64,000 nt of DNA from Sphingobium sufflavum (GCF_021403115.1 NZ_JAJSSH010000001.1:496001-560000); one strand, 5' to 3'; shown: positions 17,209 through 26,746, numbered from the stretch's first letter. A program made the numbers and translations. Notes: generated by a model not told the origin, from the sequence alone.

Positions 17209-17396
17209 GGCAGCTTTTCACTATTTCGAATTATTGCTGTTTAGGACCGGGAGGACGCAGCGTCAACGGGGGATCGTCTCCCGCCTGTCTCGCCAATATT
17301 CGCTATGGTGAAATATCGTTCCGTATAATAAGGCGCTTATCAGGGCGCTGAAAACAGCCTTTTGGTTGGTCATGTTGAAACGGGAGCGAGGATCGA

Positions 17397-17720
17397 ATGG
17401 CGAAATATCTGCTACTGGCGCTGAACGGCCCGACCGATGGAGAGGGCGACGAGGAGGCGCTGAACCGCTGGTATGACGAGGTCCACATCCCTGGCTTCAA
17501 GGCAATCCCGGAAGTGAAGTCGGCGCGGCGCTACAAGGTGATGCGCGGCAAGGTGGCCGAGGGTGAACTCTGGCCCTATGTCACCGCCTATGAGATTGAG
17601 ACGGATGACCTCGCCTCTGTGTCGCAGCGTATGCAGAAGGAACTGATGGACTTCCACCCCGCACTGGACCGGGAGAAGTCGGGCAACCTCATGGCGATCC
17701 AGATTTCCGGCGACGCCTGA
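17397..17720 (+). CDS. Small dimeric alpha/beta-barrel protein (EthD/DUF4286-like)
   Basis: 107 residues. MAKYLLLALNGPTDGEGDEEALNRWYDEVHIPGFKAIPEV has the ferredoxin-like fold pattern with NxWYDxxHxP, the mark of EthD-like and DUF4286 proteins in aromatic and terpenoid catabolic clusters. CGGGAGCGAGGATCG upstream supplies a ribosome binding site. It is divergent from the IclR gene and convergent with the CoA transferase. The family may bind or isomerise small hydrophobic intermediates; precise role unknown. Confidence 0.7.
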   Translation: MAKYLLLALNGPTDGEGDEEALNRWYDEVHIPGFKAIPEVKSARRYKVMRGKVAEGELWPYVTAYEIETDDLASVSQRMQKELMDFHPALDREKSGNLMAIQISGDA

Positions 17721-17777
17721 CCCGGCTCGCCCGATGGCTGGTGGAGGGCGGCGGCTGATGCGCATCCTCCTCCATCC

Positions 17778-18983
17778 CTATTGCGCGATCCCCCGCGCCC
17801 GCAGATCCGCAATGGCGTCGGCCGAATAGCCGATCTCGGTCAGCAGCGCCTCGCTATGCGCGCCCAGCGCCGGGGCAGGCCGTGCCTCCGCCGGGCGGGC
17901 TGCGCCATCGAACGCGGTCGGGCCGGACACCATCCGCACCGGCACGCCGCCAACGTCCATGGAAAAGATCATCTCATTGGCGATCACCTGCGGATCGGTG
18001 CTGAGGTCGTCGATGGTCTGGATCACTTCCCACGACCCGTCGAACCCGTCGAGCAACGGCTTCCAATGGGCGAATTCCTCCGCGCCGATCCTGTCCTGGA
18101 TGATCGGGATCAACTGGTCGCTGTTGGCGATCCGCTCCTCCTCCCCCGCAAAGCGCGGATCGTCGACCAGATGCTCCAGCCCCAGCAAGCGGCACAGCGG
18201 GCCCCAGTGCGGCCGGGGGTCGAGCAGCATGAACTGGATGATACGCCCGTCGCGGGTGGTATAGGCATATTTCAGCGCGACCCGCGTCACCGCACCATGC
18301 AGGCTGTAATGGGGCATTTGCGAATAGGTGATGTCGCTCGACAGCATCCACACGGCGGTGGAGAGGAGCGAGGTTTCCACCACCGACGGCTCCCCGGTCA
18401 TCGCCCGTTTGAACAGCGCGGAAGCGATGCCGAAGGCGACGGCCATGCCGCCTGAATGGTCGCCAAAGGCGGGGCGCGGTGATGTCGGCTGTTGTCCCGG
18501 CCGGGTGAAGGCGTAGCAGGCCCCGCCTCGCGCCCAGAAGGCGGAGGCGTCGAACCCCGGCTTATGCGCTTCCTCCCCCCGAAAGCCGAGACCATTGCCG
18601 CGCGCATAAATGATCTTGGGATTGCGTGCGCGCAGGTCGTCCACGTCGAGCCGCAGTTTCCTCAGCGCCTGCGGACGGATGCTCGACAGGAACACGTCCG
18701 CCGTCTCGATCAGCTTGAGCAGCGCCTCCCGCCCGTCCTCCGTCTTGAGGTCGAGGGCGATGCTCTTCTTGTTGCGGTTATTCTGCTCCATAGCCAGGTT
18801 GACGGAGCCGATCTCCCGCCCGTCGCCGACTTTCAGCGTGCGATAGGGGTCGCCGGTCATGGGCGGTTCGACATGGATGACCTCCGCGCCCTGATCGGCC
18901 AGCAGCACGCTGCCTCCCGGAACGAACACATATTGCGCCAGTTCGACGATACGCACGCCGTCGAAAATACCCTTGGCCGTCAT
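17778..18983 (-). CDS. CaiB/BaiF family CoA transferase
   Basis: 401 residues from ATG 18983, preceded by AGGAGAGGCAGGATC. Family III CoA-transferase features: GVRIVELAQYVFVPGGSVLLADQGAEVIHVEPP at the N-terminus, NRNKKSIALDLKTEDGREALLKLIETADVFLSSIRP, and a catalytic-type Asp in PAFGDHSGGMAVAFGIASAL. It would move CoA between carboxylic acids, activating a substrate for beta-oxidation. Stands as a single gene downstream of the transposase-TetR fusion and convergent with the EthD-like gene. Confidence 0.85.
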   Translation of the reverse strand: MTAKGIFDGVRIVELAQYVFVPGGSVLLADQGAEVIHVEPPMTGDPYRTLKVGDGREIGSVNLAMEQNNRNKKSIALDLKTEDGREALLKLIETADVFLSSIRPQALRKLRLDVDDLRARNPKIIYARGNGLGFRGEEAHKPGFDASAFWARGGACYAFTRPGQQPTSPRPAFGDHSGGMAVAFGIASALFKRAMTGEPSVVETSLLSTAVWMLSSDITYSQMPHYSLHGAVTRVALKYAYTTRDGRIIQFMLLDPRPHWGPLCRLLGLEHLVDDPRFAGEEERIANSDQLIPIIQDRIGAEEFAHWKPLLDGFDGSWEVIQTIDDLSTDPQVIANEMIFSMDVGGVPVRMVSGPTAFDGAARPAEARPAPALGAHSEALLTEIGYSADAIADLRARGIAQ

Positions 18984-19087
18984 GATCCTGCCTCTCCTGA
19001 ATGTGGGCCTGATCCTGCGGATGGGCCGGGGGAGGGTCAATGGCAGGGCGTCCAGAAACCATGACCGTGCGGACCGTTAAGGTCGGC

Positions 19088-20632
19088 CTATTTCCGCGTC
19101 CGGGCGATGCGAAGCCATTCGACAGCGAAGCGTGTGGCGCTGGCGGGATCCGGGGTGCCGGGCGGTGTGGCGCGGCTTTGCGCCCAGGTCGGCCAGAGGA
19201 AGGCGCCGGCCAGCATGGCGACGGCGGCTACTTCAGGATCCATGGGCCGTTCCATTCCTGCCTTTTGCCCGTCCGTGCCCAGCGCCGCTATCGCAGTCCG
19301 ATAATCACGCCAGAACAGATCCTGTGACGGGTCGGGCGTGGATAGAAGTTGTAACATCCATGCCCGGCACAGTTCCGGCCGCTCCATCGCGAAGCCAACC
19401 AGCCGCCCCGCGAGGCTGGCCATCCCCCTGTCCCCCAGCGCCGCCGCTGAGGGCGGCCGCCCCGCAAAGGCCGCATGGTGCAGTTTCTCCGCCATCCAAC
19501 GGCCCGTGGCGAAGATCAGCCGGTCGCGTGTGCGGAAATGTTGATAGGCGGTACCGCGGTTGACCCCGGCGAGACGGGCGACTTCCGACAGGCTTAATCC
19601 CTCCGGTCCATCACGAGCGAGGAGATTGTGCGCGGCCTCCAATATCGCTTCACGTGTCGAGTCGCGGCGGGAGCGAGCGGGTCTGGTTCTCATATCCTCA
19701 ATATCCCACAACTCCATGGTACGTGCTCGTTCTGCCGCTGCTGCCAGCCAATCGCCAGGACTGAGATGTCCCAGCGACGGAAGCGGGCAGTCATTGTGGC
19801 GGCCCAGTTCGACATGCAGCGCCTGCTGCGCGACTTGGAAATCGGCGGCGGCCATCTGCTCGATCCCACTGGTAGCGGCGGCAACTTTTTCGGCCTGATC
19901 TGAGCCCCAGGGATAATGATCGGGCACGAGATGATGGTCGATCCCCCGCGTGGCGCAGGCATATTCGAAAGGATGCGCGCGGGTGAGTGTTCCCTTCTCC
20001 AGTGCTTCCCGCACATCCACCACGCCCGATACAGTGTTGCCCGGTGTTGTGAACTGGAAACGGTCGCTGGTCAGGACCAGCCGCACCGGGGCGGGTGATC
20101 CGTCCGCCAGCGCCGACAGGAAGTCGCGCGCTATCGCCTGGGTCGCATCGGGGTACAGCAGGCCGAAGATCAGTCCGCAGTTCTGTTCGATAGCAAGGAA
20201 GAGATACTGGCGGGCGCCTGCGGTCATGACTGGAATGATGTCGATGTGGAAACAGCCGGGATGCCGTGCTGCCTCCGGCAGGTCGAACAGTTCTGGCCGA
20301 GGCGTACGCGAGAGACCGTGCCGTTTCAGCAGGCGATGCAGGGCCGAGCGGCTCAGTCGGGGCCAGCGGTGGCCCAGCGTCGCGATGCTGTCATCCAGCG
20401 AGAGGGGTAGATAGCGACGAATGGCGAGAATGGACGCTTCTTCTGCCGGGGTAAGAAGACGGCCACTGGAGGGGCCGCGCCGGGCATCCTTGGTGTCGGA
20501 CCGTGCGCGCCATTTTGCCACCGTCTTGGGGTTCAGTCCATGACGGGCCGCTAATGCGCGGATGCTCTCATCGCTCTGCTGGATGGCATGGCGGATGGGG
20601 GTGGATACGGTTCGGGGGGCAGGATGAGGCAT
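19088..20632 (-). CDS. IS481-like DDE transposase fused to a TetR regulator
   Basis: 514 residues in one uninterrupted frame. Residues 10-45 are a helix-turn-helix (IRALAARHGLNPKTVAKWR), 55-115 the second HTH (LSRSALHRLLKRHGLSRTP), and 120-300 an integrase core in which all three acidic positions survive: Asp131 (FHIDII), Asp190 (LTSD) and Glu248 (DQAEKV). However the conserved TDNG is TSDR and the C-terminal part is altered. Residues 314-514 are a complete TetR regulator starting with its own Met (MRTRPARSRRDSTREAILEA), then SLSEVARLAGVNRGTAYQHF. A TACCAT-N6-ATGGTA palindrome sits just upstream of the start. An internal ATG at 19693 could also produce a free TetR. Reads as a domesticated transposase. 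Confidence 0.8.
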   Translation of the reverse strand: MPHPAPRTVSTPIRHAIQQSDESIRALAARHGLNPKTVAKWRARSDTKDARRGPSSGRLLTPAEEASILAIRRYLPLSLDDSIATLGHRWPRLSRSALHRLLKRHGLSRTPRPELFDLPEAARHPGCFHIDIIPVMTAGARQYLFLAIEQNCGLIFGLLYPDATQAIARDFLSALADGSPAPVRLVLTSDRFQFTTPGNTVSGVVDVREALEKGTLTRAHPFEYACATRGIDHHLVPDHYPWGSDQAEKVAAATSGIEQMAAADFQVAQQALHVELGRHNDCPLPSLGHLSPGDWLAAAAERARTMELWDIEDMRTRPARSRRDSTREAILEAAHNLLARDGPEGLSLSEVARLAGVNRGTAYQHFRTRDRLIFATGRWMAEKLHHAAFAGRPPSAAALGDRGMASLAGRLVGFAMERPELCRAWMLQLLSTPDPSQDLFWRDYRTAIAALGTDGQKAGMERPMDPEVAAVAMLAGAFLWPTWAQSRATPPGTPDPASATRFAVEWLRIARTRK

Positions 20633-21007
20633 GATCTATTGTACCATGGATTTATGGTATAAAAAATTCTCGCGTGTGCGGTTCGTAAATATTCGCTCAT
20701 TTGATATTGGGCAGAAGCTGGCTGACAAAATCCATCGCAATATTTTTGATCAATATCATTCTATATCAATGAAATAAATTCAGATTCTATGGTGTTTCAA
20801 TGGAGGATGGGGCGGCTTTATCCACCTTCTGTTTATGGGAGAGAATTGACAGTCTCTCGGTTATGAACAAACCTGTTGTGTAATAGGCATGGCCGGGCCG
20901 TGCATGAGGGAGAGGATAGCCGGTGCAGACCATCAGGTTGTTGCCCTGTCCTACCCCCTTCGTGCCAACCCACCATCTGAGTACGGGTTTCACGGGAGAT
21001 CGACGAT
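20633..21007. other. AT-rich intergenic region of 375 bp
   Basis: Divergent promoter space between the fusion gene and the SDR at 21008. 20640-20800 is unusually AT-rich for this genome, with TTGATATTG, TTGATCAATATC and TATATCAATG elements that suggest further regulator sites. GGGAGATCGACG just before 21008 is the SDR ribosome binding site. No gene seen. Confidence 0.45.
20642..20659. promoter_or_regulatory. Palindrome TACCAT-N6-ATGGTA, probable operator
   Basis: Perfect 6-bp arms with spacer GGATTT, ten bases upstream of the fusion gene's ATG (20632). Size and place fit a TetR dimer site for autoregulation by the C-terminal domain of that protein, or by its HTH domains. Confidence 0.5.
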
Positions 21008-21760
21008 ATGGCAGGATTATTAAGCGGCAAAGTCGCATTGGTGACGGGTGCGTCTTCGGGCATTGGTGAGGGTATCGCGCTGTCGCTGGCGGAGGCGGGC
21101 GCGACGGTCGCCGTGTCTGCGCGGCGTGCTGATAGGCTGGAGCAACTGGTCGCGAAGATTGAGGCAGCAGGCGGCAAAGCGCTCGCGCTGCCCGGCGACA
21201 TGGTGGACGAAGCCGTTGCAACCGTGACGGTGGAACAGACCATCGCCCAGTTCGGTCAACTCGACATTCTCGTCAATTCGGCGGGAATCATGCAGGTCGG
21301 CGGCATCGAAAACGCCAACACCGCCGAATATCGCCGCACGATGGACATCAACCTGTTCGGTACCCTCTACACCTGCAAAGCCGCGATTGGGCATATGAAG
21401 GGGCGAGGAACCGGCGACATCATCAACATCACCTCGCTCGCGGGCCGCAAGACCGGCGGCATCGTCAACGGCTATTCCGCCAGCAAGCACGCCGCCAACG
21501 CGATGACCGACAGCATGCGGCAGGAAGTCGGCGGCTTTGGCGTGCGGGTCAGCATCCTGATGCCGGGCGCGACGGAATCCGAAGTGGCGGAGAGCGTCTC
21601 CGACCCCAATTTCAAATCCTATCTGCAAAATCATGTGTCGAAGGAGGGCGTGGTGCAGCCCAGCGACATTGGCGACACCATCGTACTGATGTGCGCTCTG
21701 CCGCGCCGCGCCCATATTTCGGAAGTCACCGTTCGACCGACCAACGACACTACGGCCTGA
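21008..21760 (+). CDS. Short-chain dehydrogenase/reductase
   Basis: 250 residues. Classical SDR: VTGASSGIGEGIALSLA, SARRADR after strand two (arginines favour NADP), DILVNSAGIMQ, Ser in INITSLAGRKTGG and YSASKHA. The C-terminal part (HISEVTVRPTNDTTA) is the YdfG/serine-dehydrogenase-like type, which lacks a long substrate lid. Followed after 45 bp by a second SDR in the same direction, so likely co-transcribed. Confidence 0.85.
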   Translation: MAGLLSGKVALVTGASSGIGEGIALSLAEAGATVAVSARRADRLEQLVAKIEAAGGKALALPGDMVDEAVATVTVEQTIAQFGQLDILVNSAGIMQVGGIENANTAEYRRTMDINLFGTLYTCKAAIGHMKGRGTGDIINITSLAGRKTGGIVNGYSASKHAANAMTDSMRQEVGGFGVRVSILMPGATESEVAESVSDPNFKSYLQNHVSKEGVVQPSDIGDTIVLMCALPRRAHISEVTVRPTNDTTA

Positions 21761-21805
21761 TCGAGCGAGCAACGCCGTTTCGACATCATCATCGGGAGAG
21801 AGACT

Positions 21806-22600
21806 ATGGCCGGAAGGCTGGAGAATAAGGTCGCCGTCATCACCGGCGCGGGGTCCGGCATGGGTAAGGCGATGGCGGAACTGTTCGCCCGCGAGGGAGC
21901 GAAGCTGCTGTTGACCGACATTAGCGGCAATGAGGAGACGGTCGCCGCGTCGCTGGGCGATGCGGCGGTGGCGCTGCGCGTCGATGTGTCGAAAGAGGCG
22001 GATATCCAGACGATGATCGCTACAGCCGAGGCGCGTTTCGGCCGGATCGACATTCTCTGCAACAATGCGGGTTTTGGCGGGGGCATGGCGCCGCTGCACG
22101 AACAGACGACCGAAAGCTGGGATCGGGTGCATGAAACGAACCTGCGCGGCACCTTCTTCGGCATAAAATATGGCGTGATCTCGATGATGAAGACGGGCGG
22201 TGGCGCCATCGTCAATACCACATCGGCATCCGGCGTGGTCGGCTGGAAGGGGCACAGCATATATGGCGCGGCCAAGGCGGGCGTGAACCAACTGACCAAG
22301 ACCGCCGCGCTGGACTATGCGCCACACAATATCCGTATCAACGCCATCGCGCCGGGCACGATCTGGACGGGTCTCGTCCCCATGTCGAAGGATAGTCCAA
22401 CCCCGCCAGAGGGCGTTTTCCGCCTGCCCGGCATCCCCATGGATCGGTGGGGCTATGCCAGCGAGATCGCACAGGCCGCACTTTTCCTGGCAAGCGACGA
22501 TGCCTCCTATATCACCGGCCATATCCTGCCGGTTGATGGCGGTTATTGCATCGGCTATTCCAGCATGGGTGCGGAAAATACTGGCGCACCCAAGGCCTGA
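21806..22600 (+). CDS. Short-chain dehydrogenase/reductase
   Basis: 264 residues. GAGSGMGKAMAELFA, DILCNNAGFGGG, Ser in VNTTSASGVVG and IYGAAKAG complete the catalytic set; the aspartate in LLLTDISG points to NAD. HILPVDGGYCIG is the usual end of the core. GGGAGAGAGACT precedes the ATG. A strong intrinsic terminator follows at 22624, ending the two-gene operon. Substrate unknown. Confidence 0.85.
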   Translation: MAGRLENKVAVITGAGSGMGKAMAELFAREGAKLLLTDISGNEETVAASLGDAAVALRVDVSKEADIQTMIATAEARFGRIDILCNNAGFGGGMAPLHEQTTESWDRVHETNLRGTFFGIKYGVISMMKTGGGAIVNTTSASGVVGWKGHSIYGAAKAGVNQLTKTAALDYAPHNIRINAIAPGTIWTGLVPMSKDSPTPPEGVFRLPGIPMDRWGYASEIAQAALFLASDDASYITGHILPVDGGYCIGYSSMGAENTGAPKA

Positions 22601-22623
22601 TGGACGCAGGTTGTTGCAGAGGA

Positions 22624-22657
22624 CGTGGAAGGATGTGGCGCCTTCCACGCCTTTTTT
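22624..22657 (+). terminator. Rho-independent terminator of the SDR pair
   Basis: CGTGGAAGG pairs perfectly with CCTTCCACG (9-bp stem, 8-base loop), followed by CC and a run of six T at 22652-22657. It lies 24 bases after the stop of the second SDR gene. Confidence 0.85.
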
Positions 22658-22698
22658 AAGCGGAGTCCTGCGTCGACCGACTCTTTTCCCAATGAAGA

Positions 22699-22722
22699 AG
22701 GCGCGGCCTTGCGACCGCGCCT
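22699..22722 (-). terminator. Probable terminator hairpin for the minus-strand gene
   Basis: AGGCGCGG/CCGCGCCT stem with an 8-base loop, 28 bases beyond the stop of the flavin oxidoreductase gene (22750). In the minus direction it is followed by TTCTTCATT rather than a clean T run. Confidence 0.45.
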
Positions 22723-22749
22723 CCTATTTTCTTCTCAATTGTCGCAGGT

Positions 22750-23727
22750 TCAGGAGACGAAGCGTTTTAGGCGACCGTTGATGATCTCCTCCGCCTCATC
22801 GATGATCCGCTTGAGGAGGTCGGCGCAGGTCGGGATGTCGTGGATCAGGCCCTGAATCTGCCCCGCCCAGACGAGGCCAGCATCCACATCGCCGGTTTCC
22901 AGTGCGACACGGCCCTTGGCGCCCGACACATAGGGTTGGATGTCGGTGAAGACCGCATCGGGGCGATTGCTGATCTCGACCACCGTGTCGGATACGCTGT
23001 TCTTGCTCACGCGACCGGTATTGTGGAACTTGCGGAAGATCAGGTTGGTCGACCGTTCGTCGTTCGCCACGATGAACTGCTTGATATTGTCATGGATCGG
23101 GGCCTCCTGCGTTGCGCAAAAGCGGGTGCCCATGTTGATGCCCTCCGCGCCCAGCGCCAGCGCGGCGACCAGGCCGCGCGCATCGCCGATACCGCCGGAC
23201 GCGAGCATGGGAATCTTGATCTGGTCGGCCGCTGCCGGGATCAGGATCAGGCCGGGGATGTCATCCTCGCCCGGATGGCCAGCGCACTCGAAGCCGTCGA
23301 TGGAGATGACGTCGACGCCCATCTTCACGGAAGAGACGGCGTGGCGGACGGCGGTGCATTTGTGCAGGACGGTGATGCCATGGCTCTTGAAGTCATCGAC
23401 ATGTTCCTGCGGCTTGTACCCGGCTGTCTCCACGATCGTGATGCCGCTGTCGATGATCGCCTTGCGATATTCGGCATAGGGCGGGGGATTGACGGACGGC
23501 AGGATGGTGAGGTTCACGCCGAACGGCTTGTCCGTCATCGTGCGGCACCGCTCGATTTCGCGGCGCAGGTCGTCCGGCGTCGGCTGTGTGAGCGCGGTGA
23601 GGATGCCGAGGCCGCCCGCATTGGATACGGCCGCTGCCAGTTCAGCACGGCCGACCCACATCATGCCACCCTGCACGATGGGATGTTCGATCCCCAGAAG
23701 TTCCGTAATCCGCGTCTTGATTGCCAT
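22750..23727 (-). CDS. NAD(P)H-dependent flavin oxidoreductase (nitronate monooxygenase family)
   Basis: 325 residues from ATG 23727, preceded by GGAAGGAATAGC. The TIM barrel of the family is clear: EHPIVQGGMMWVGRAELAAAVSNAGGLGIL, FGVNLTILPSV, CTAVRHAVSS, GFECAGHPGEDD (with the histidine of class I-type members) and PMLASGGIGDARGLVAALALGAEGINMGTRFCATQE for FMN binding. Members near beta-oxidation genes are often annotated 2-nitropropane dioxygenase but probably act on other substrates. First in a row of minus-strand lipid-type genes. Confidence 0.85.
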   Translation of the reverse strand: MAIKTRITELLGIEHPIVQGGMMWVGRAELAAAVSNAGGLGILTALTQPTPDDLRREIERCRTMTDKPFGVNLTILPSVNPPPYAEYRKAIIDSGITIVETAGYKPQEHVDDFKSHGITVLHKCTAVRHAVSSVKMGVDVISIDGFECAGHPGEDDIPGLILIPAAADQIKIPMLASGGIGDARGLVAALALGAEGINMGTRFCATQEAPIHDNIKQFIVANDERSTNLIFRKFHNTGRVSKNSVSDTVVEISNRPDAVFTDIQPYVSGAKGRVALETGDVDAGLVWAGQIQGLIHDIPTCADLLKRIIDEAEEIINGRLKRFVS

Positions 23728-23810
23728 TGCTATTCCTTCCCGACCCTGCCCCTGGGGCATCCGCCCCGCCCGTCCCGATCATGCGGAGACGGGCTGAGCT
23801 ATTCCTTGGT

Positions 23811-24590
23811 TCAGCGATGCTGCCACACCGCCGGGCGCTTCTCGACGAAGGCGGCCATGCCTTCCTTCTTGTCCTCGGTACCGACCAGAATCTGGAACAG
23901 GCGGCGCTCGCTGTAGAGGCCCTGCGTCAGCGTCGTCTCGAACGCCATGTTGATCATTTCCTTGTTCACCATGGCAGCCATCTGGCCCATCGACGCAATG
24001 GTCGCGGCAGCCTTCAGCGCCTCGTCCAGCAATGTGTCGGCAGGGACGACGCGGCTGACGAGGCCGGACTTTTCCGCTTCCTCGGCACCCATCATGCGAC
24101 CGGTCAGGCACAGGTCCATCGCCTTTGCCTTGCCCACCGCGCGTAGCAGGCGCTGCGTACCGCCCATGCCGGGCGCGACGCCCAGCTTGATTTCCGGCTG
24201 GCCGAACTTGGCCGTGTCGGCGGCAATGATGAAGTCCGCCATCATCGCGACCTCGCAGCCGCCGCCCAGCGCAAAGCCTGCCACAGCGGCGATCCACGGC
24301 TTGCGGACGGCGCAGACGCGCGTCTGCCATTCGGAGAAGAACTCTTCCAGATAGAAGTCGGCGGGTTCCTTCTCGACCATCTCCTTGATGTCGGCGCCTG
24401 CAGCGAATGCCTTTTCGCTGCCGGTGATGACCAGGCACCGCTGGCTCTTGTCGGCGTCATAGTCGGCAAAGGCGGCGGTCAGGTCTTTCAGAACCTGGCT
24501 GTTCAGGGCGTTGAGCGCCTGCGGACGGTTGAGCGTGACCAGAGTCACCGCATCTGCCCGCTTCTCAACAAGGATGGTCTCGTAGCTCAT
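23811..24590 (-). CDS. Enoyl-CoA hydratase/isomerase family protein
   Basis: 259 residues from ATG 24590, with GAGGGGATTTT upstream. Crotonase fold: [18 protein letters not shown], the oxyanion-hole segment [11 protein letters not shown], and [23 protein letters not shown] followed by [25 protein letters not shown], which carries the two glutamates of true hydratases (E in GGCE and in GQPE). It should hydrate trans-2-enoyl-CoA. Lies 23 bp downstream of a thiolase gene in the same direction. Confidence 0.9.
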   Translation of the reverse strand: MSYETILVEKRADAVTLVTLNRPQALNALNSQVLKDLTAAFADYDADKSQRCLVITGSEKAFAAGADIKEMVEKEPADFYLEEFFSEWQTRVCAVRKPWIAAVAGFALGGGCEVAMMADFIIAADTAKFGQPEIKLGVAPGMGGTQRLLRAVGKAKAMDLCLTGRMMGAEEAEKSGLVSRVVPADTLLDEALKAAATIASMGQMAAMVNKEMINMAFETTLTQGLYSERRLFQILVGTEDKKEGMAAFVEKRPAVWQHR

Positions 24591-24613
24591 AAAATCCCCT
24601 CGGTTGTCCGAAT

Positions 24614-25774
24614 TTACAGCATTTCGATAATGGTGACGTTGGCGATGCCGCCGCCCTCGCACATGGTCTGGAGGCCCCATTTGCCGCCGCGCGCCTTGAG
24701 CGCATGGACCATGGTGGCCATCAGCTTTGTACCAGAAGCGCCCAGCGGATGGCCCAGTGCGATGGCACCGCCGTTGACATTGGTCTTGTCCGGGTCGGCA
24801 CCCGTCGCCTGCAGCCAGGCCATCGGGATGGCGGCAAAGGCCTCGTTCACCTCGAACAGGTCAATGTCGGAGAGTTTCAGCCCGGCGCGGTCGAGCGCGC
24901 GGGCGGTGGCGCGGATCGGCTCTTCCAGCATGATGACCGGGTCGCCCGCCGTGACGGTGAGATTGTGGATGCGCGCCAGCGGGGTGAGGTTGTGCGCCTT
25001 CAAAGCCCGTTCGTTGACGATCAGCGCACCCGATGCGCCATCGGTGATCTGGCTGGCGTTGGCGGCGGTGATGGTGCCGCCCTCGGCCAATGTCTTGACG
25101 CCTGCCATACCCTCCATTGAGGCATCATAGCGGATGCCTTCGTCTACCGCGAAGGGGCCATTTTCCGTCACTATCGGAATGATTTCCCTAGCGAACTGCC
25201 CGGTCTGTGTGGCGGCAGCGGCGCGCTGGTGGCTCTGGAGCGCATAGGCGTCCATCGCCTCCCGGCTGAGGCCATATTTGTCGGCAATCATCTGCGCGCC
25301 GACGAACTGGCTGAATTCCTTGACGCCATAACGGTTCTGGATGGAGTCCGGCCATGGCCCGATGCCGATCCCGGCCTGCTGATGCAGCAGGACGTTCGAC
25401 CCCATCGGAACCCGCGTCATGCTCTCCACGCCGCAGGCGATAATCATGTCCTGCGTGCCGGACATCACAGCCTGCGCGGCGAATTGCAGGGCCTGTTGCG
25501 AACTGCCGCACTGACGGTCGATGGTGACGGCGGGCACGGTGTCGGGCAGGCGGGAGGCAAGGACGAGGTTACGGCCCAGCGCGAACGCTTGCTCGCCCGC
25601 CTGCGTCACGCAGCCTGCGATCACATCCTCCACCGCCGCCGGGTCGACGCCGGTACGGTCGAGGAGGGCATTGAGGACGGTGGCGCCGAGATCGGCGGGA
25701 TGAACCCCGGCCAGCGCGCCCTTGCGGCGGCCACCGGCAGTACGGACGACATCGACGATATAGGCGACGCTCAT
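24614..25774 (-). CDS. Thiolase (acetyl-CoA C-acyltransferase)
   Basis: 386 residues. Cys89 in [15 protein letters not shown] is the acylated cysteine; [14 protein letters not shown] supplies the histidine and MCEGGGIAN the second cysteine. [22 protein letters not shown] is a typical start. It cleaves 3-ketoacyl-CoA and is probably FadA-like or specialised for a branched or ring-derived acid. Same strand and direction as the enoyl-CoA hydratase and HSD10-like SDR. Confidence 0.9.
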   Translation of the reverse strand: MSVAYIVDVVRTAGGRRKGALAGVHPADLGATVLNALLDRTGVDPAAVEDVIAGCVTQAGEQAFALGRNLVLASRLPDTVPAVTIDRQCGSSQQALQFAAQAVMSGTQDMIIACGVESMTRVPMGSNVLLHQQAGIGIGPWPDSIQNRYGVKEFSQFVGAQMIADKYGLSREAMDAYALQSHQRAAAATQTGQFAREIIPIVTENGPFAVDEGIRYDASMEGMAGVKTLAEGGTITAANASQITDGASGALIVNERALKAHNLTPLARIHNLTVTAGDPVIMLEEPIRATARALDRAGLKLSDIDLFEVNEAFAAIPMAWLQATGADPDKTNVNGGAIALGHPLGASGTKLMATMVHALKARGGKWGLQTMCEGGGIANVTIIEML

Positions 25775-25828
25775 ACTCTCATCCTTTCACAGGCCGACGG
25801 TTCGTTGCCCACGCCCCAATGGGGCAGA

Positions 25829-25859
25829 CCGTCATCTCGGATCGGCTCCGGGATGACGG
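25829..25859. repeat. REP-like hairpin CCGTCATC..GATGACGG
   Basis: CCGTCATC and GATGACGG pair around a 15-base loop in the space between the thiolase and HSD10-like genes. A similar hairpin occurs at 30662-30692. No T run, so it is a dispersed repeat or attenuating structure rather than a terminator. Confidence 0.6.
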
Positions 25860-25875
25860 CATGTCTATCATCCTC

Positions 25876-26637
25876 TTAGCGCGGCGCCATGCGGATGGCG
25901 CCGTCGAGGCGTATGACCTCGCCATTGAGCATCGGGTTGCGCACGATGCTTTCCACCAACTGCGCGTATTCGGCAGGCTTGCCGAGGCGGCTGGGGTGCG
26001 GAACCTGCGCGCCGAGGGCGTCCTGCACCGTCTGCGGGAATGCCTCCAGCATCGGGGTCAGGAAGATGCCGGGCGCGATGGTCATCACGCGGATCTTCAG
26101 GCTCGCGAGGTCGCGCGCGATGGGGAGGGTCATGCCGACCACGCCACCCTTCGACGCGGCATAGGCCGCCTGGCCGATCTGGCCGTCATAGGCGGCGACC
26201 GACGCGGTGTTGACGATCACGCCCTTCTCTCCGTCGATCTCCTCAGCTGCGGCGGCGCGGGCTGAGAATTTGGAGATGACGTTGAACGTGCCGATCAGGT
26301 TGACGGTCACGGTCTTGGCGAATGTGTCGAGCGGGTGCGGCTTGTTCTCCTTGCCGACCGTCTTCACGGCGGGGGCGATGCCCGCGCAGTTGACGAGGAT
26401 GCGGGCGGTGCCGTGCGCGGCTTCCGCCTTGTCGAGGCCAGCGGTCACGCTCTCGTCGTCCGCGACGTTGACCGACACGAAGAGGCCGCCGATCTCGGCT
26501 GCGGCCTTCTGACCCGCTTCTTCATTGAGGTCGAAGATTGCGACCTTCGCGCCCTGCGCCGCCAGCATCTTTGCGGTCGCGTTGCCCAGACCCGACGCAC
26601 CGCCGGTCACGATGGCGGCTACACCCTTGATGTCCAT
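25876..26637 (-). CDS. 3-hydroxyacyl-CoA dehydrogenase type II-like SDR (HSD10-like)
   Basis: 253 residues. VTGGASGLGNATAKMLAAQGAKVAIFDLNEEAG (NAD-type), ILVNCAGIAPAVKT, Ser in VNTASVAAYDGQIG, YAASKGG and IAPGIFLTPML are characteristic of the HSD17B10/3-hydroxyacyl-CoA dehydrogenase type II branch. It would oxidise 3-hydroxyacyl-CoA, or a hydroxysteroid-like substrate, between the hydratase and thiolase steps encoded next to it. Confidence 0.85.
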   Translation of the reverse strand: MDIKGVAAIVTGGASGLGNATAKMLAAQGAKVAIFDLNEEAGQKAAAEIGGLFVSVNVADDESVTAGLDKAEAAHGTARILVNCAGIAPAVKTVGKENKPHPLDTFAKTVTVNLIGTFNVISKFSARAAAAEEIDGEKGVIVNTASVAAYDGQIGQAAYAASKGGVVGMTLPIARDLASLKIRVMTIAPGIFLTPMLEAFPQTVQDALGAQVPHPSRLGKPAEYAQLVESIVRNPMLNGEVIRLDGAIRMAPR

Positions 26638-26746
26638 TTTGGTCCTCGTCCTTATTCACATCTTACAAGATGACCAACCGAACGGCGTGTTTCGCCGCCG
26701 TCCGGTAGCCTGTTGGATTCCTACAGCGGCGAACGCCCCGGCCGGA

